Source: Colwellia marinimaniae (GTDB taxonomy: Bacteria; Pseudomonadota; Gammaproteobacteria; Enterobacterales; Alteromonadaceae). From it: 64,000 nucleotides of DNA. Below, piece after piece: positions 1 through 10,811 of the stretch (its first letter is position 1; each line of letters opens with the position of its first letter). The DNA is taken from NCBI RefSeq assembly GCF_002207865.1, contig NZ_BDQM01000011.1, positions 1 to 64,000 of the forward strand, in the 5' to 3' direction. Both the position numbers and the translations under genes were made by a program. The notes below the pieces were generated by a model. It searched no databases. It worked only from the letters and a program-made list of their open reading frames with translations, and was not told the origin of the DNA.

Positions 1-1
1 T

Positions 2-529
2 AATCGAGAAGATAAATGCACCGGCCACTTTTGGGAAGGGCGCTTTAAATCCCAAGCATTGCTTGATGAGGGCGCAATATTGTCGTGTATGGCTTATGTT
101 GATTTAAACCCAGTGCGTGCAGGTATTGCTGCCACGCCCGAGAAGTCTGATTTTACTAGTATTCAACTACGTATAAAATCAGCGATAAAAGGTGAGCAAC
201 CCAAAGCTTTACTACCATTCACAGGTAATGAATACCAACAAAAAAATAAGGGTATTCTATTTGGTTTACAAGACTACTTAACCCTAGTGGATGAGACCGG
301 GCGTATTATTCGTGCTGATAAAAGAGGCGCAATTAGCCAGAAATCTGAACGTATTTTAGCAAGGTTACATATTAACGAAGAAAGCTGGTTAAAGCTGACC
401 ACAGACTTTGAATGTATGTTCACTGGCGCGGTAGGTACAGCAGAGCACTTGAGTGAATTTACCGAGCATGTTGGCTTGCAACGAACCCATGGTATCGTTA
501 ATGCTCAAGCCTGCTTGAATAGCGCGTAA
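2..529 (+). CDS. REP-associated Y1-type transposase, C-terminal part
   Basis: This is the 3' portion of a transposase of the IS200-like/REP-associated tyrosine transposase group; the reading frame is open from base 2, so the gene begins outside the window. The visible part starts at NREDKCTGHFWEGRFK, which lines up with the second half of the complete copy at 10942-11916 (the CTGRFWEGRFKSQALLDE region), followed by the conserved MAYVDLNP segment and the C-terminal domain. The HUH motif would lie upstream and is not visible. The protein clearly differs from the complete copy, and I see no AGACACCCACTCAA-type end downstream, so it may belong to a different subfamily. Family assignment is firm; activity cannot be judged. 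Confidence 0.85.
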   Translation, partial: NREDKCTGHFWEGRFKSQALLDEGAILSCMAYVDLNPVRAGIAATPEKSDFTSIQLRIKSAIKGEQPKALLPFTGNEYQQKNKGILFGLQDYLTLVDETGRIIRADKRGAISQKSERILARLHINEESWLKLTTDFECMFTGAVGTAEHLSEFTEHVGLQRTHGIVNAQACLNSA

Positions 530-923
530 CTTCCAACACAATCACGAATAAACAGACCTTTTTTGTTATTTTTAAATGGCGGTTTTAACTCGTCTAAATT
601 TTAAATTTTGACTATTTTTAGTGTGTTAAGCCTACGGTTGATAACTATCCCTTAATAATTACCCGCTTTTAGCTGTGACAAATTTCATAGCTAGTCTGTT
701 TTTATTATCTGTATTTATAGTTATTTATTATGGCTGGCAGAGTGGAAATCCGCAGAGTGGAAATCCTTAGCTATTTTAGCTGTCTTTATACCAAGGCGAT
801 AATTGCGTTAATATTATGTTACATGTTGTGGCTTTAATACGTTCACTAAGCCAATGTTAAGGTGTATATTACTGCAAACTATTGATTAATAATGATCTTC
901 AAGTGTGTATCACAAGGATAATA
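530..923. other. Intergenic stretch with promoter-like end
   Basis: There is no convincing gene here. It holds a 15-bp tandem duplication (737-766) and, close to the protease gene, a segment (818-841) that resembles one at a similar place upstream of the other M16 protease. AAGGA at 914-918 is the ribosome-binding site for the gene starting at 924. Confidence 0.5.
737..766. repeat. 15-bp tandem duplication
   Basis: GCAGAGTGGAAATCC occurs twice without a gap (737-751 and 752-766). The two copies are identical. This is a simple short duplication and no function is implied. Confidence 0.9.
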
Positions 924-3842
924 ATGAGAAAGAACAACGTTACTTTAATCGCGACTTTAGTTGCCGCAGCATTAGGTGTTAGTACACTTAGCGGTTGCAA
1001 TACCACAGAGTCTACTGCTAACACTCAATCAGTATCAGCTAACTCGCTATTAGCCAACCAAACGGTGGTTAAAAGTCAAAATGATCAACGTCTTTACCGT
1101 TATGTAGAGCTCGATAATGGCTTAAAAGTAATACTCGTTTCTGACAGTAGTGCTGATAAATCTGCTGCATCAATGGATGTACATATAGGTCACATGGCTG
1201 ATCCTGAAGATCGTGAAGGTCTTGCCCATTTCTTAGAACATATGTTGTTTTTAGGTACTGATAAATACCCTAAAGTGGGTGAATACAATGAATATTTAAA
1301 AGCGAATGGCGGTTGGTCAAATGCAGGAACAGGCCAAGAGCATACCAATTATTTTTTCCAAGTAAATCAAGACTCCTTAAAAGAAGCCACCGACCGTTTT
1401 GCGCAATTTTTTATCTCGCCTAGTTTAGACAAGCAATACGTAGACCGTGAAAAAAATGCGGTTCACTCTGAATACAGCATGAAGATTAAAGATGATGCTC
1501 GCCGTATCAGAGAAGTATTAAAAGATACGCGCAACCCAGCACATCCATCAAGCCAATTTTCGGTAGGTAATTTAGATACCTTAGCTGATCGCGAAAATGA
1601 TCTACTTATTGATGACTTAAAAGCACTTTATAAAGAAAATTATACTGCCAGTCGTATGTCACTTTCATTAGTGGGCCGTGAAGATCTCGATACCTTAGAA
1701 AAATGGGCGCGTGAAATGTTTTCAGCCATTCCAAATAATGGTTCAAAGTCTACTCCGGTAACAATGAAGCCCTACTTACCTGAGCAGTTAGGCGTACAAA
1801 TTAATATAGAACCAATGAAAGATATACGAAAGTTAACTTTGGCATTTCCTGTTACTAAGTCAACTCAGTATTTTGAAGAGAAGCCTCTGAGCCTTATCTC
1901 GTCTTTACTGGGTCAAGAAGGTAAAGGCAGTTTATATAGCTATCTAAAAAACCAAGGGTCAATCGAATCTTTAGGTACTGGCGCTTATGGTCCTGATGAT
2001 TTTGACCGCGTTAGCATAAGTATTACACTGACACCTAAAGGTCTAGCTGATTATAAACAAGTTACTGAAGCGGTATTTTCTTATTTAGCACTGTTATCAA
2101 ATGAGAAATACAACCAAGAGTACTTTAAAGAGCAAGCCGCTATTTCAAAAAACAGCTTTGATTTTTTAGAAAAACAGGGTGCTGCAGATACGGCTAGTAA
2201 CCTTTCGCGACAGTTACAATACTTTTCACCAAAAAACATTTTAAATGAAGGGTATTTGTATAATGACTATTCTCATCTATTAGTTACTGAATATTTGGCG
2301 CAGTTAACACCTGAGAATATGCGCTTAGTATTAGTGGCTAAAGGTTTAACAACGGATAAAGTTCAGCCTGAATATAATACGCCTTATTCAATGACTAAAA
2401 TCAGTGCACAAGACATTAGTCGTTATCAATCACCTAAAACGATTGCTGCCTTTTCGTTACCAGCGCCTAACCCGTTTATTGCTACTAACCTAACAATGAA
2501 AAAAATAGAGTCAGATGTAAACAAGCCAGTGGTTGTTTTTGAAAAATCAGGTTTTACCTTGTGGCACAAGCAAGACACTGAATTTAGAGTGCCTAAAGCC
2601 TCTGTTAACGTACAGATATATTCTGACCAAGCAGGAAAAGATGTTTTATCGCGTGCTCAAAACTATCTTTACAGTGCGTTATTAACAGACAGTTTAAATG
2701 AGTTTGGTTATCCGGCTAAAGAAGCTGGATTATACTATAACGTTTGGTCTACCAGTGCAGGAATGGGCTTTGGCGTAAATGGCTATGATGAAAAACAAGC
2801 CATGCTGTTAAGTACTATTAATAAACGTGTTCGACATTTGGCTATTGACGACGCGGCTTTTAATTTACACAAAGCTCGCTTAGTACGACAATGGAATAAT
2901 GCTAAATTTGATCGCCCATATAGCCAAGCACGTTCAGCGTTAAGACAAATACAGCATACTAAAACCTATTCAGCTACAGCATTAGCCAGTGCACTTGCAA
3001 CGGTAACACCAAAACAGCTAGCGCAATATATTAACGATTTCCATAAGGCGATTGAAGTTGAAGTATTGGTACACGGTAATATGCTAAAAGCAGAGTCTGT
3101 TCAATTGGGCAAAACGCTTTATGCGCTTAATATGACAAACTCTACCGCTAAAGAACGTGCTAATAAAGTTGTTAAGTTAAACAATACCAGTCATGAATTG
3201 ATTCAAGAATTAATAGTTGACCATAACGATTCAACCATAGTTGAAAGCTACATTAGTAATGATGATTCATTTGAAAATCGCGCTAAATATGGTTTAATTG
3301 GTAGCATGATTAGCGCTCCTTTCTTTAAATCTCTGCGTACCGATCAGCAACTTGGTTATATTGTCAGTGGTCGAAATACCAAGTTACAAAATCTACCGGG
3401 TTTGTCCTTTTTAGTTCAGTCACCTAAAGCGGGTCCGGTTGAATTAAAACGCCGTATCGATCAATTCATGACTGATTTCAAAGGGTCATTAAGTGAGATG
3501 ACCGCTGAAAAATTTGATGAATACAAACAAGGGCTGATTAAAGATTTACAAGCCAAAGATAAAAACTTAAATGAGCGCACACGACATTACTGGTCAGAAA
3601 TTAATGACAAAATGTTTGATTTTAATAGCAAAGAAAAAATTGTTGCTGAAGTTGAAAAATTAACCCATAGCGATATGGAAGAGTTTTTCTCTTCAGTAAT
3701 TGAGAAAATTCAACCTATTATTGTGCGAAGCTTTGGTACTGCCCATCAAGATGATGAAGATTACCAGCAAGCTTTAAAAGACAAGAGCATTTGTCGCACT
3801 GAACCGTGTTTTACTAATGAACTTAATAAGGTTGTGAGATAA
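924..3842 (+). CDS. M16 (pitrilysin/insulinase) zinc protease, lipoprotein
   Basis: A probable membrane-anchored periplasmic zinc protease that degrades peptides. The inverted zinc motif HFLEH gives H102, E105 and H106, and a glutamate exactly 77 residues after H106 (E183, in VHSEY) fits the third ligand spacing of pitrilysin. The length (972 aa) and the following IDE-like middle and C-terminal M16 domains match protease III. The N-terminus has a lipoprotein signal with lipobox LSGC. I chose ATG 924 because AAGGA sits 5 bases upstream and the signal peptide starts there; an ATG at 882 in the same frame has no such support. A strong terminator follows, so it is probably monocistronic. A second, more distant M16 lipoprotein lies at 22522. 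E. coli Ptr is secreted but not lipidated, so the lipobox is a difference from that protein. Confidence 0.92.
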   Translation: MRKNNVTLIATLVAAALGVSTLSGCNTTESTANTQSVSANSLLANQTVVKSQNDQRLYRYVELDNGLKVILVSDSSADKSAASMDVHIGHMADPEDREGLAHFLEHMLFLGTDKYPKVGEYNEYLKANGGWSNAGTGQEHTNYFFQVNQDSLKEATDRFAQFFISPSLDKQYVDREKNAVHSEYSMKIKDDARRIREVLKDTRNPAHPSSQFSVGNLDTLADRENDLLIDDLKALYKENYTASRMSLSLVGREDLDTLEKWAREMFSAIPNNGSKSTPVTMKPYLPEQLGVQINIEPMKDIRKLTLAFPVTKSTQYFEEKPLSLISSLLGQEGKGSLYSYLKNQGSIESLGTGAYGPDDFDRVSISITLTPKGLADYKQVTEAVFSYLALLSNEKYNQEYFKEQAAISKNSFDFLEKQGAADTASNLSRQLQYFSPKNILNEGYLYNDYSHLLVTEYLAQLTPENMRLVLVAKGLTTDKVQPEYNTPYSMTKISAQDISRYQSPKTIAAFSLPAPNPFIATNLTMKKIESDVNKPVVVFEKSGFTLWHKQDTEFRVPKASVNVQIYSDQAGKDVLSRAQNYLYSALLTDSLNEFGYPAKEAGLYYNVWSTSAGMGFGVNGYDEKQAMLLSTINKRVRHLAIDDAAFNLHKARLVRQWNNAKFDRPYSQARSALRQIQHTKTYSATALASALATVTPKQLAQYINDFHKAIEVEVLVHGNMLKAESVQLGKTLYALNMTNSTAKERANKVVKLNNTSHELIQELIVDHNDSTIVESYISNDDSFENRAKYGLIGSMISAPFFKSLRTDQQLGYIVSGRNTKLQNLPGLSFLVQSPKAGPVELKRRIDQFMTDFKGSLSEMTAEKFDEYKQGLIKDLQAKDKNLNERTRHYWSEINDKMFDFNSKEKIVAEVEKLTHSDMEEFFSSVIEKIQPIIVRSFGTAHQDDEDYQQALKDKSICRTEPCFTNELNKVVR

Positions 3843-3933
3843 TTATTATTGTCTAATTAATTGCAGGTTGAAATGTTTAATACTTTCCTTAAATAAGTTG
3901 AATAACAAAGAAACTCACTTGTTTACTTGATCA

Positions 3934-3967
3934 AAAAGGTCTCATTGAATGAGGCCTTTTTTTGTTC
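3934..3967 (+). terminator. Rho-independent terminator after M16 protease
   Basis: Hairpin GGTCTCATT/AATGAGGCC (one G-T pair) followed by a run of seven T, with A-rich flank on the left. It ends the protease transcript. Confidence 0.85.
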
Positions 3968-3992
3968 TTAACCGTATCCTTAAATATGCAAA

Positions 3993-4680
3993 AATATAAC
4001 AGACACCCACTCAAATGGGAATAATACGTGGTGTCTACTATGCTCAAATAACCATCAATAAATATCTTTGAGAGTTATTATGGCTACGGCAAGAAAATAA
4101 CAAATAAGCTTAGTTGATACGTCTTATTATCATTGTGTTTAGAGCTAAGGGAGTAAAACTCCAGAAACATCGAACTACACCAGCATTCAACGACGAATAA
4201 AAGCGGCGATTAATGGTGAACAAGCCCAACAACTACTGCCATTTATCGGTAACCCAAGAAAGAACATGCCTGCAGGTTTACCGTTTGAATTAAGTGACTA
4301 TATCCAATTTATTGATGTAACGGGCCGCTGTATTCGAGCCGATAAACGCGGTTATATTGACAAAGCCCCACCTGAAATATTAACCTGCTTAGGCATTAGT
4401 GCCCAAAACTGGTTGGTGTTAACTACACAATTTAGGTAGTGTTTCCATGGCGCAGTAGGTAGAGCGCAAGCACTCACAGATTTTTGTCAGCATCAGCACT
4501 TAAAAAAACGAGCAACGGTGTCAATTTACCAAAAATTGATTACTTAATTACTAGCAATTATTAATCTTATAAATAAGTTAGTTAACAAATAATTGTGCCT
4601 TAATTTTAGCCCCCCAATATTAATCAGAACGTTATTTTTTGATATTTAGTGTTAATTATTTTGAGTGGGTGTCTGGTGTT
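3993..4680 (+). mobile_element. Degraded Y1-transposase element with both ends
   Basis: The left end contains ATATAACAGACACCCACTCAA and the right end TTGAGTGGGTGTCT, an inverted pair shared with the elements at 10812 and 18079. Between them lies a transposase relic that has lost its central part. With that deletion the element cannot move by itself, though it could in principle be mobilised in trans. Confidence 0.8.
4080..4547 (+). pseudogene. Y1-transposase relic, centre deleted
   Basis: The relic begins ATGGCTACGGCAAGAAAATAA, equivalent to MATARKQ of the intact copy at 10942 but with a stop at codon 7. After the YYHCV region it jumps to sequence equivalent to residues about 190 onward of the intact copy (PETSNYTSIQRRI), so the HUH motif and the catalytic region are absent. 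A further stop (TAG at about 4438) interrupts the C-terminal domain. The remaining sequence is close to the intact copy, so the deletion is fairly recent compared with the age of the family. Confidence 0.88.
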
Positions 4681-5188
4681 TTCAGTGTTTTTTTGTATTT
4701 TTATTTAGTATATTTACAAAACAACAGCTTAAAAAATACGATTATATTGTAAAAATCATTACAGCCTCACCACCAGTTGGTTAAAAAAAATCTGAGCAAT
4801 GGTTAGAAAATTGTCATGTAATAGTACTAGAGTACAAACAGATTGATTGTAGAACTGAATTATATTAACCTGAATTATTGAGAAAATTATAATATGAAAT
4901 ACTTCAGCAAATTATATTCAAGTAATTACTCCTAGGAAGAAGCTGAAAAATAACTCAGTTTTATTGTTTATTTAAAGTTACTGTTATTCCCCCACTATAA
5001 AACACTCATTTAATGTAAGCGCTTCCAAATTAGTTGCTCTGGCGTTGGTGGACAAAAAATAGAGGGGCATAAGAGCGAAAAGACACAATTAAAAATTAAA
5101 AGGTAATAAGTAATAATGTCAGAGCATTACAATCACATAATTCACCAAAATTCGTTTTCGTGTCGAACTAGTTTGTAAGGTAAAATTA
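4681..5188. other. Intergenic, no gene seen
   Basis: AT-rich sequence with many stops in all frames. Only the ribosome-binding site AAGG ahead of 5189 is clear. No repeat or relic was recognised. Confidence 0.5.
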
Positions 5189-6859
5189 ATGAAAAAACTA
5201 ACACTGCCACAAACCATTATGTTAATTGCTATAGCAATGTTTGCTTTGCAATTAATTAATGGGATTATTAATATGACGCGTATTAATTCAATGGGTCATC
5301 ATATCGAAATGATTGAAACTCAATATATGCCTATCACAGAGCATATTACGGTGATCGCGGAATATCAACTTAAGCAAGAAGTAGAGTTTGAACGGGCTTT
5401 TCGTTATGCCCATGAAAAAACAAATAATAGTGCAGCAACGGATCACTTTAAGCATGCAATTGAAAATTTCAATGCCCTTTCAAGTAAATTCAATGAAGAA
5501 ATAAAATCAACAGAAAAACGAATTTTACATGCTATTGAGATAATCGAAGATAACAAAGAAAGTAAAATGTTAGCTAAATTAGAATATGATCTAGAGACTA
5601 TTGATGAGCAACATCAAAAATGGATTCAGCATGTTCAAGCGGTTTTTACATTGCTTGATGAAAATCAATTTAATGATGCAATCGAAAAATCAGCAGTGGT
5701 GGAAGACGAGTCGTTAGTGCTTACAAAAAATGTCACCAAAATTCTAAGTTCAATAGCACACCTTACCGAACAGATAATTCATAAACTAAAGCTAGAAGAA
5801 GAAAGCATTTTGAATATTGGGATGGTGCTACTGGCTATTTCGTTAGTAGTAGCGGTTGTTTTAACTAAGGGGGTTATCCGTAATCTTAATAAAGATTTGT
5901 CTGAACTTAGTACCGCTATTTCTCGAATTTCAAATGGAGATTTAGTGACTAAAGTATCTTCTAAATTAGGGAAAGAATTTGGACTGGATATTATGAGACA
6001 GCATTTAAATGAAACATTACTGATTGTAGAAAACACTGCAAACGAAGTGCTTGGTGCAAGTAATGAGCTTGCACAAATAAGTGCAGCAGTCAATCAAACA
6101 GCAGAACTTCAAGTCCAAGAGATTGAACAAATATCAACAGCAATGTCACAAATGGAAGCGACATCATTAGAAGTTGCTAGACATGCTGAGAGTACTCAGA
6201 GTTCGACAAAAAAGGTAACTTCTACAACAAATGAAACAAAAAAATTCACCAATGATGCAATGACATCAATATCACAACTAACAGCGAGCCTTGAACTGAG
6301 CAGCAAAAATATTTATGACCTAGAAAAGCACAGTGCAAATATAGCCTCAGTGTTAAATGTAATTTAAGGCATAGCGGATCAAACAAACTTACTTGCATTA
6401 AATGCGGCCATTGAAGCGGCTCGAGCAGGAGAACAAGGAAGAGGCTTTGCCGTTGTTGCTGATGAAGTGAGAAATCTAGCTAAACGTACACAAGACTCAA
6501 CAGTTGAAATTGAAAATATGATCGCGTTATTTTCTCAAGGTACTTCTGATGCCGTACAATCGATGACGAATAGTATAAGCCATGGACGAAAAAGTAATCA
6601 GGCAGCAACGGCATCTAATAATAAACTTAATGAAATTCGAACGGCGATTGAAGAAATCCATATAATGAATAACCATATTGCGACTGCCGCGGAAGAACAG
6701 TCTTGTACTTCTCAAGAATTATCGTTAAATACACTGAAAGTGAGCCAACTTACAAATGATAATATAACGTCAATCTCTCGAATATCTACCGCTTCAGAAG
6801 AGCTAGCGCAAATTTCCTTATCATTACAAGAACGCTTATCACAATTTTCTCTTGCTTAA
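5189..6859 (+). pseudogene. Methyl-accepting chemotaxis protein with one in-frame stop
   Basis: A membrane chemoreceptor: N-terminal transmembrane segment, periplasmic four-helix-like sensor (about residues 30-200), a second transmembrane segment (about 205-230), a HAMP-like region and a long coiled coil. The frame is intact over 1671 bases except for a TAA at 6365-6367, exactly in the signalling tip: VLNVI, stop, then [20 protein letters not shown]. The family often has Q at this site ([12 protein letters not shown]), so one C-to-T change (CAA to TAA) would explain it. The first product (392 aa) would lack the CheA/CheW-binding tip. The rest of the sequence is not visibly decayed, which suggests a recent mutation, read-through, or a sequencing error. 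The start follows AAGG. Confidence 0.88.
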
Positions 6860-7384
6860 GATAATAGCACTTTCTTTTTTAAACGAATTAAATATTAAGC
6901 GCGACAACTAGCCTGACAGAGATGGTATTGATTATCATTTATTCTGATGACATTTATTATTTTTTTTGAGTTGATGTCTGTTATATTTACCCTCAATCGG
7001 TCGAGCGTATACCATAATATCATTGACATCTTAAGGTTGAGTATTAATAAAGTTTAAGGTTAATTCTGCCGATTTAACCTTAAACACAACTAATATTATC
7101 GTAGTGATTAAGCATAAATATTTCAATTTCCCCTTTTACATTAAATGATTTCCCACCTACTCTTACCCCCTATGACTTAAGCAGGTCTATGTAACACGAC
7201 AAAGGCCACTGTCGCCATACCAACTATTTATCTAATAAATGGGCTTCTCAGAGATTGCGATTGTACAATTAAGTAACAAAGTAAGTGAATATTTATAAGT
7301 CAATTCGTGTATTGTGCGCGACGTTTACTAAAAGTAACAATATAATTGTATTTGGTTACATAGCTTGATTCCTTTGGAGGATAT
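6860..7384. other. Intergenic with one diverged element end
   Basis: No gene was recognised. At 6968-6988 the sequence GAGTTGATGTCTGTTATATTT differs at only two positions from the right end of the element at 18079-18487, so it looks like a solo, decayed end of the same repeat family. GGAGG at 7376-7380 is the ribosome-binding site of the porin gene. Confidence 0.55.
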
Positions 7385-8569
7385 ATGAAAAAGACTAGCC
7401 TTGCCTTAATAATAGGTTCGTTGATGCTCTGTAATGCTGCACAAGCAGCAGATGTTAATTTCAGTGGCTATGGTTCTATTCGCGCAGGACTTGTTTTAGG
7501 TGACGACCATTTTCCGCGTAATTTTAATTATGATGATAATATCGATTTTAAAGAAGAGTCATTATTCGCCTTGCAAGTAAAAACCCAAATAAATGATGAT
7601 TGGAGTGCGACTATTATTCTCCAAGCAAAAGGGCAAGATGATTTTGAACTCGAAGCGCGTTGGGCTTATCTAAATTACGAGTTGACAGATGAAACTACGT
7701 TAACCTTGGGTCGTTTTGCATTGCCTTATTTTAGAAACTCAGATACACAAGATATTGGCTACGCTCACAATTACTCTGTTATGCCGCGTTCAGTTTATCG
7801 AGGACAAGCTTTTGATGTTATCGAGGGCATTCGTTTGATGCACTCAACATTCATCGGCGATGGCGACATTACCATTAAGGGCTCTTATGGCAGTTTTTCA
7901 GGCTCAACCCTTACTGCGTTAGGTGAAGTAGAATCTGACATAAACAATATAATGCAACTGTCTGTTGAATATAGCTACGATTGGTTTTCAATATACTTTG
8001 GCGCATTGAATGCCGAGCTAGATTTAGATATTAATAGCCAACTTGATGCGGCATTAATGAAGAGTTTACCTGGTTATACCGTTAAGGATGGTACGGTATA
8101 TAATCCTAAACCTGAGCAATTAGCTGTTTATGATATGTCTGCTACCTACGTTAACGAAGATAGTGCGACATATCTATCAACGGGTTTTACTATCGATTAT
8201 CAACAATGGCTGTTTAATGCTGAGTATGTCACTTATAAAATTGATGATTCGTTTAGTGAGCAGAACAAATCAATGTATGTATCTTTAGGCTACCGTTTTG
8301 ATAAAACAGTAGTTACTTTAGTGCATGAAGATGTTAGTTATAACTTCGATTATGATAATGTTTCTTCAGCAGACCCTTATGTAAATGCTTTTTTAACCGC
8401 TACCAATAACACTTTTTTAAAGCCTAATGAATATGACGCTCAAGGAATTCATATCAGATATGACGCCTCTGAAGGAATTGCTTATAAGTTTGAATATACC
8501 TATGCAACAGATAAAGTAGAAGGCGAAGGTGCTAGTGTTGTTACTTTCGGTATTGACTATGTTTTTTAA
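7385..8569 (+). CDS. Outer-membrane porin
   Basis: The protein (394 aa) has a standard signal peptide ending AAQAA, then alternating beta-strand sequence rich in Y, F and D (for example FSGYGSIRAG and WAYLNYELTDETTLTLGRF) and a final strand ending GIDYVF with a terminal phenylalanine, the outer-membrane insertion signal. It resembles the general porin group of gammaproteobacteria; the substrate is not evident. A strong GGAGG lies 4 bases before the ATG. Only 13 bases separate it from the PstS-like gene downstream, so the two are probably co-transcribed. In related marine bacteria such a porin and a small phosphate-binding-like protein are often neighbours (recollection, not checked here). Confidence 0.85.
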   Translation: MKKTSLALIIGSLMLCNAAQAADVNFSGYGSIRAGLVLGDDHFPRNFNYDDNIDFKEESLFALQVKTQINDDWSATIILQAKGQDDFELEARWAYLNYELTDETTLTLGRFALPYFRNSDTQDIGYAHNYSVMPRSVYRGQAFDVIEGIRLMHSTFIGDGDITIKGSYGSFSGSTLTALGEVESDINNIMQLSVEYSYDWFSIYFGALNAELDLDINSQLDAALMKSLPGYTVKDGTVYNPKPEQLAVYDMSATYVNEDSATYLSTGFTIDYQQWLFNAEYVTYKIDDSFSEQNKSMYVSLGYRFDKTVVTLVHEDVSYNFDYDNVSSADPYVNAFLTATNNTFLKPNEYDAQGIHIRYDASEGIAYKFEYTYATDKVEGEGASVVTFGIDYVF

Positions 8570-8582
8570 GGGAAAAACCAAC

Positions 8583-8999
8583 ATGAAATTATTAAAGAAA
8601 ATATGCATCATCAGTTTTTCCATGATTAGTTTTATTAGCTTTGCTGAAGTGTCGGTTATAGTAAATAAAGGAAATACTGACGTTATCAATACTAAATTAA
8701 TTAAACGAATTTACTTAGGAAAGGTGAAATCTTTTCCAAACGGTACTAAAGTCAATGTATTAACTTTAAAAGATGATGCTTCAGCAACGACTGTTTTTCG
8801 TCAAAGTGCACTGAAAAAATCCAATAGCCAATTTAAGTCTTATTGGTCTAAAATGGCATTTACTGGTAAAGGAACGCCGCCTAAAAAAATGGCAAATGAT
8901 GCCGATATGATTAATGCCATAAAATCAGACGTCACAGCTATAGGTTTTGTTGATAGTACAGTCGTGACCACTGATGTGAAAGTGGTTGCTAGGTATTAA
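8583..8999 (+). CDS. Small PstS-like periplasmic protein
   Basis: A short (138 aa) protein with a signal peptide ending SFAE, resembling one lobe of phosphate ABC transporter substrate-binding proteins (IVNKGNTDVINTKLIKRIYLGK, then FRQSALKKS and IGFVD near the end). It is far shorter than PstS (about 320-345 aa) and no transporter genes are adjacent, so transport of phosphate cannot be concluded; it may bind an anion as a sensor accessory. I chose ATG 8583 because AAGGG lies upstream and the signal peptide begins there. It lies between a porin and a chemoreceptor, which suggests periplasmic ligand capture for one of them (inference). Confidence 0.75.
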   Translation: MKLLKKICIISFSMISFISFAEVSVIVNKGNTDVINTKLIKRIYLGKVKSFPNGTKVNVLTLKDDASATTVFRQSALKKSNSQFKSYWSKMAFTGKGTPPKKMANDADMINAIKSDVTAIGFVDSTVVTTDVKVVARY

Positions 9000-9111
9000 G
9001 TTTTTTGAGCCTGTAATGCCACATATCTGATATCTGGCATTATATTTTTGTGATTTATTAAATAACTGATTAGCTTGTTAGCTTATGTTATTTACATGAC
9101 AGAGGTTATTG

Positions 9112-10728
9112 ATGTTTTTTTTTAGAAAGTTAAAAATATTTCATAAAATTATTGCCATATTAGCAATTGCGATATTAAGTTTTGTGGTTAATTTAGTAAT
9201 AAATATTTCAGCAATTTCAAAAAATCAAATTTTATTAGAGTCGCTACAACACACTGCAATTCATTTAGTCACTTTAACCAGCGAAAATGCGACTTCTTGG
9301 CAACGTGTCGACGAACTTTATACTCAAAGTGTGTCTTTTGGGGATGAAGATTTAATAGAAGACGCAGGTGATTCTTTCATTAGCCTGGTTGACAGTTTAG
9401 CAAAAATTAGCGCACTCGATGCGTCATTCTCGCCAGTTGAATTGATCACCAAACAAGCTCAACATTATAATCGCCTTGCCAATGAAATTTCTGTTGCCTT
9501 TATCAATGAAGAGATTGATTTTCAAGCCGCAAAGGGAAAAATTGACATTAAGGCCGAGTTGTTTGAAACCGTTAAAAATGCCCTTCAAAAAGATAAGAAA
9601 AAAGCACTTTTACATTTCAATAACTTAATCGTTCAAACAGTAGTAAATTCGAATGAATCTAGAGATTTAAGCATTTTTTTAGGTGTCTTCTTATTAGGGA
9701 TAATGTCATTTCTCAGTGTGGTGATAGCCAAATCTATTAGTAAATCCGTGGTTTCAATTGATTCTTCACTGCGTGAATTAGCAGAAGGCGAAGGGGATTT
9801 AACCAATCAACTTGAAGTGGTTAGCCAAGATGAGCTCGGTAGTGTTGTTAAGCATTTTAATATATTCACTCAATTAATTAGAGGTATAGTAAAGGAAGTG
9901 GTGGATGTTGTTGCACCATTAACGCAAAGTGCAGAACAGCTTACTGATAAAGTTAATCAAGTTAACGCAAATATAAACAGCCAAACTGAAATAGCTGAAG
10001 TGACCAAGCAATCTATGATTGAAATGCAATTTAGTGTCACTGATATCGCTAAATCTGCTGCCGAAGCGGCGAATGCCGCTGATTCTGCAGAAAGTGAAGT
10101 TAACCAAGGAATGGAGAACGTTCAACGTTCACTTCATGTGTCAGCTGAATTATCGGAAGAAATAGTTAAAGCTTCTGATGTTATTAATCAGTTGGCAAAA
10201 GACTCTCAAAACATGAATCAAATTCTTGATGCTATAAGCGGTATAGCGGATCAAACTAATTTACTCGCTCTTAATGCTGCAATTGAAGCCGCACGTGCTG
10301 GGGAACATGGCCGAGGGTTTGCGGTGGTTGCTGATGAAGTTAGAAATTTAGCGTCAAGAACGGCTCTATCGACAACAGAAATTAGAGAATTACTCGAAAA
10401 ATTAGTTAGTGCGGCAAATTTGTCAGTTAACTCTATGAAAATTGCCAAGGATAAAGCTAATAGTAATGAAGAAATTTCTCGTGAAGTCGATCAATCCTTG
10501 AATACAATTAAAGAACAAATAGGCCATATAAGTTCAATGAATAGCCAAATTGCTACCGCGACAGAAGAGCAATCGAGTGTTGCTGAAATAGTCGTCAACA
10601 ATATTGAAGAAATGTATAATAGCTTTGGTTCAATGAGCATTTCTGTTCAAGAAATAGGCGAAGTAGCGCAGAAGCTTGATGGTAATGCGTTGCAATTAGG
10701 CAAAGCCACCTCTAAGTTTATTGTATAG
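9112..10728 (+). CDS. Methyl-accepting chemotaxis protein
   Basis: A full chemoreceptor (538 aa). A transmembrane segment lies at about residues 12-32, a periplasmic helical sensor follows to about 190, and a second transmembrane segment covers about 193-211. A HAMP domain ([15 protein letters not shown]) precedes the cytoplasmic coiled coil with the conserved tip [20 protein letters not shown] and [12 protein letters not shown]. It directs swimming by controlling CheA, probably in response to a ligand captured in the periplasm. ATG 9112 is preferred because AGAGG lies at the right distance; the TTG just before it is less likely. It follows the porin and PstS-like genes and ends with a terminator. 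It is a paralogue of the broken receptor at 5189. Confidence 0.9.
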   Translation: MFFFRKLKIFHKIIAILAIAILSFVVNLVINISAISKNQILLESLQHTAIHLVTLTSENATSWQRVDELYTQSVSFGDEDLIEDAGDSFISLVDSLAKISALDASFSPVELITKQAQHYNRLANEISVAFINEEIDFQAAKGKIDIKAELFETVKNALQKDKKKALLHFNNLIVQTVVNSNESRDLSIFLGVFLLGIMSFLSVVIAKSISKSVVSIDSSLRELAEGEGDLTNQLEVVSQDELGSVVKHFNIFTQLIRGIVKEVVDVVAPLTQSAEQLTDKVNQVNANINSQTEIAEVTKQSMIEMQFSVTDIAKSAAEAANAADSAESEVNQGMENVQRSLHVSAELSEEIVKASDVINQLAKDSQNMNQILDAISGIADQTNLLALNAAIEAARAGEHGRGFAVVADEVRNLASRTALSTTEIRELLEKLVSAANLSVNSMKIAKDKANSNEEISREVDQSLNTIKEQIGHISSMNSQIATATEEQSSVAEIVVNNIEEMYNSFGSMSISVQEIGEVAQKLDGNALQLGKATSKFIV

Positions 10729-10767
10729 ACGTTAAGATTCACGTTGTAGTGAATAGAGCTACGTTAG

Positions 10768-10798
10768 AAAAACCTATTCAATTTGAATAGGTTTTTTT
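10768..10798 (+). terminator. Rho-independent terminator after chemoreceptor
   Basis: Stem CCTATTC/GAATAGG with loop AATTT, flanked by A on the left and a run of seven T on the right. It closes the chemoreceptor transcript just before the transposase element. Confidence 0.85.
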
Positions 10799-10811
10799 AT
10801 ATGAGCGAAAT

